Positions 6,573 to 7,713 of a DNA stretch of 7,713 nt are shown here, in pieces. How positions within the stretch are numbered: position 1 is the first letter of the stretch; every line of letters begins with the position of its first letter. The translations under genes and the position numbers were made by a program. Origin of the DNA: Eubacteriaceae bacterium (GTDB taxonomy: Bacteria > Bacillota > Clostridia > Eubacteriales > UBA1433); assembly GCA_012797825.1 (NCBI GenBank), contig JAAZOI010000223.1, forward strand, positions 1 to 7,713. The letters are read 5' to 3'. The notes under the pieces are model-generated. The model had not been told where the DNA came from. It searched no databases and saw only the letters and a program-made list of their open reading frames with translations.

Positions 6573-7040
6573 GTGAATAAAGATATTATACTAACCGAAG
6601 AAGGATACAATGAAATAAAAAAAGAACTTGATTACTTAAGAGGAGAAGCAAGAAATCAGATTGCCGAAAAAATAAAAACAGCTCGTGAATACGGTGATTT
6701 GAGTGAAAATGCTGAATACGAAGAGGCAAAAAATGAACAGGCTTTTTTGGAAGGTAAAATTTTAGAGTTAGAAAGAAAGCTAAGTAATGCTAAGGTTGCC
6801 AAGAAATCGAAAAAAGACGGAGTAGTAAACATAGGCAGCAAAGTTAAGGTTTTTGATACTCAATATAATGAAGAGCTTACTTATACAATACTGGGAAGCG
6901 GGGAAGGAGACCCCGATAACGGCAAGATTTCAAATGAATCTCCATTAGGAAGCGCTTTGATAGGAAAAAAAGTAGGAGACAATGTAGAATTTTCAACTCC
7001 TTCCGGAGTTATTATATTTAATGTCGTTTCTGTAGAGTAG
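6573..7040 (+). CDS. greA: Transcription elongation factor GreA
   Basis: GreA enters the secondary channel of RNA polymerase and stimulates cleavage of backtracked RNA so that stalled elongation can resume. From the GTG at 6573 the product is 155 residues, close to the usual 158-160, and begins MNKDIILTEEGYNEIKKELD like its homologues. The frame is open back to a TTG at 6543, but that would sit about 5 bases from the predicted transcript start and add ten non-family residues, so GTG is preferred. A purine-rich GGAAAGGAAAGTGG stretch (6553-6566) supplies the ribosome binding site. Residues 1-75 form the coiled coil, whose tip motif YGDLSENAEY (40-49) carries the acidic pair Asp42 and Glu45 that holds the catalytic metal. 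The FKBP-like C-terminal domain follows, with SPLGSALIGKKVGD. It is driven by the consensus promoter at 6503-6531 and is followed 9 bp later by lysS. Confidence 0.97.
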   Translation: MNKDIILTEEGYNEIKKELDYLRGEARNQIAEKIKTAREYGDLSENAEYEEAKNEQAFLEGKILELERKLSNAKVAKKSKKDGVVNIGSKVKVFDTQYNEELTYTILGSGEGDPDNGKISNESPLGSALIGKKVGDNVEFSTPSGVIIFNVVSVE

Positions 7041-7044
7041 GAGG
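7039..7044 (+). promoter_or_regulatory. AGGAGG ribosome binding site of lysS overlapping the greA stop
   Basis: A perfect AGGAGG shares its first two bases with the greA TAG stop and lies 5 bp before the lysS ATG at 7050. This arrangement is typical of cotranscribed, coupled genes. Confidence 0.9.
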
Positions 7045-7049
7045 CACAA

Positions 7050-7713
7050 ATGACAGGACAAAATGAAGAGTATGGCAGCACAGAAGAACTTAATTTATCG
7101 GAAATTATAAAAATAAGATACGATAAATTAGATAAATTAAAACAAGGAAACAAAAATCCGTTTGAAATAACGAATTATACTGTAAATAATTCAGCTGCTA
7201 ATATAAATGCGAATTTTGAAAGTTATGAAGAAAAAGAAGTAAGTATAGCAGGAAGAATAATGGCTAAAAGAGGACAAGGGAAAGTTTCATTTTACGATTT
7301 GCTTGACTCTACTGGTCGTATCCAACTGTTTATTAAACAGGATTTGGTTGGAGAAGAAAAATACGAAGAAATAAAAAATTATGATATAGGCGATATTGTC
7401 GGGGTTTTAGGAGTTGTATTCAAGACTAAAATGGGACAGATTTCAATAAGAGTATTAAGCGTCTGCATGCTTTGTAAATCTTTAAAAATATTACCGGAGA
7501 AATTTCACGGATTAAAAGATCCGGATTTAAGATACAGACAACGTTATATTGATTTGATAGTAAACCCTGAAGTTAAAGAAATTTTTTTGCTGCGTTATAA
7601 AATCATAAAATATATAAGAGAATTTATGGACATGCGTGGATTTATAGAAGTTGAAACACCTGTTTTATCTACATTGGCGGGCGGAGCAAACGCAAAGCCG
7701 TTTATATCTCATC
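7050..7713 (+). CDS. lysS: Lysyl-tRNA synthetase, class II (3' end outside window)
   Basis: LysS charges tRNA-Lys with lysine using ATP in the cytoplasm. The frame runs from ATG 7050 to the window edge, giving the first 221 residues of an enzyme normally about 490-500 long. The N-terminal extension (MTGQNEEYGSTEELNLSEII) precedes the usual RYDKLDKLKQGNKNPF segment. An OB-fold anticodon-binding domain follows at about 63-140 (VSIAGRIMAKRGQGKVSFYDL, in part, is the hallmark). The linker motif LPEKFHGLKDPDLRYRQRYI then leads into class II motif 1, with RGFIEVETPVLS, and the start of the GGANAKPFISH region. Class II identity is clear; there is no HIGH/KMSKS motif of a class I enzyme. It follows greA by 9 bp, a common clostridial pairing, and is presumably transcribed from the greA promoter. 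Confidence 0.96.
   Translation, partial: MTGQNEEYGSTEELNLSEIIKIRYDKLDKLKQGNKNPFEITNYTVNNSAANINANFESYEEKEVSIAGRIMAKRGQGKVSFYDLLDSTGRIQLFIKQDLVGEEKYEEIKNYDIGDIVGVLGVVFKTKMGQISIRVLSVCMLCKSLKILPEKFHGLKDPDLRYRQRYIDLIVNPEVKEIFLLRYKIIKYIREFMDMRGFIEVETPVLSTLAGGANAKPFISH

Noticed and set aside
7041..7049. T-box or other leader regulating lysS
   Set aside because: The gap between greA and lysS is only 9 bp and is filled by the ribosome binding site, so no riboswitch can fit there.
1..7713. Hidden defence, mobile or CRISPR-like system
   Set aside because: No array of direct repeats, transposase, integrase, terminal inverted repeats or toxin-antitoxin-like pair is visible on either strand. All long frames but one belong to known families.

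Overview
The window looks like a piece of an AT-rich, low-GC Gram-positive chromosome, most likely a Clostridia-type Firmicute. The evidence is a bacterial V-type ATPase operon in the Enterococcus/Clostridia order C-F-A-B-D, GGGGGTG/AGGAGG-type ribosome binding sites, a G5-M23 cell-wall peptidase of the Firmicute type, and greA followed directly by class II lysS. Species or genus cannot be named from the sequence alone.

Region 1 (1-4389) is the distal half of the V-type ATPase operon: the end of subunit C, then complete F, A, B and D genes. All are on the + strand and tightly packed (8 bp overlap, 27 bp gap, 1 bp overlap, 19 bp gap). Together they encode the cytoplasmic V1 motor: the A3B3 catalytic ring (NtpA, NtpB), the central rotor shaft (NtpD with the F-type subunit, NtpG in Enterococcus naming) and the C subunit that joins the shaft to the membrane ring. 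Catalytic residues are intact, so the complex looks functional. The membrane subunits lie outside the window, so H+ versus Na+ specificity cannot be read here. The operon closes with a clear intrinsic terminator at 4405-4434.

Region 2 (4435-6492) is visibly more AT-rich. It holds a secreted G5/M23 (LytM-type) peptidoglycan endopeptidase and a 278-residue protein I do not recognise, which may have a degenerate Rossmann-like half. A small perfect inverted repeat lies between them.

Region 3 (6493-7713) begins with a full-consensus housekeeping promoter (TTGACA, 17 bp, TATAAT). It drives greA (GTG start, transcript cleavage factor) and lysS (lysyl-tRNA synthetase, cut by the window edge), whose ribosome binding site overlaps the greA stop codon.

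All genes read on the + strand. I see no tRNA or rRNA gene, CRISPR array, insertion sequence, phage gene or defence system. Most of the window is ordinary core and housekeeping content. The unrecognised gene at 5656-6492 is the only real candidate for something undescribed.
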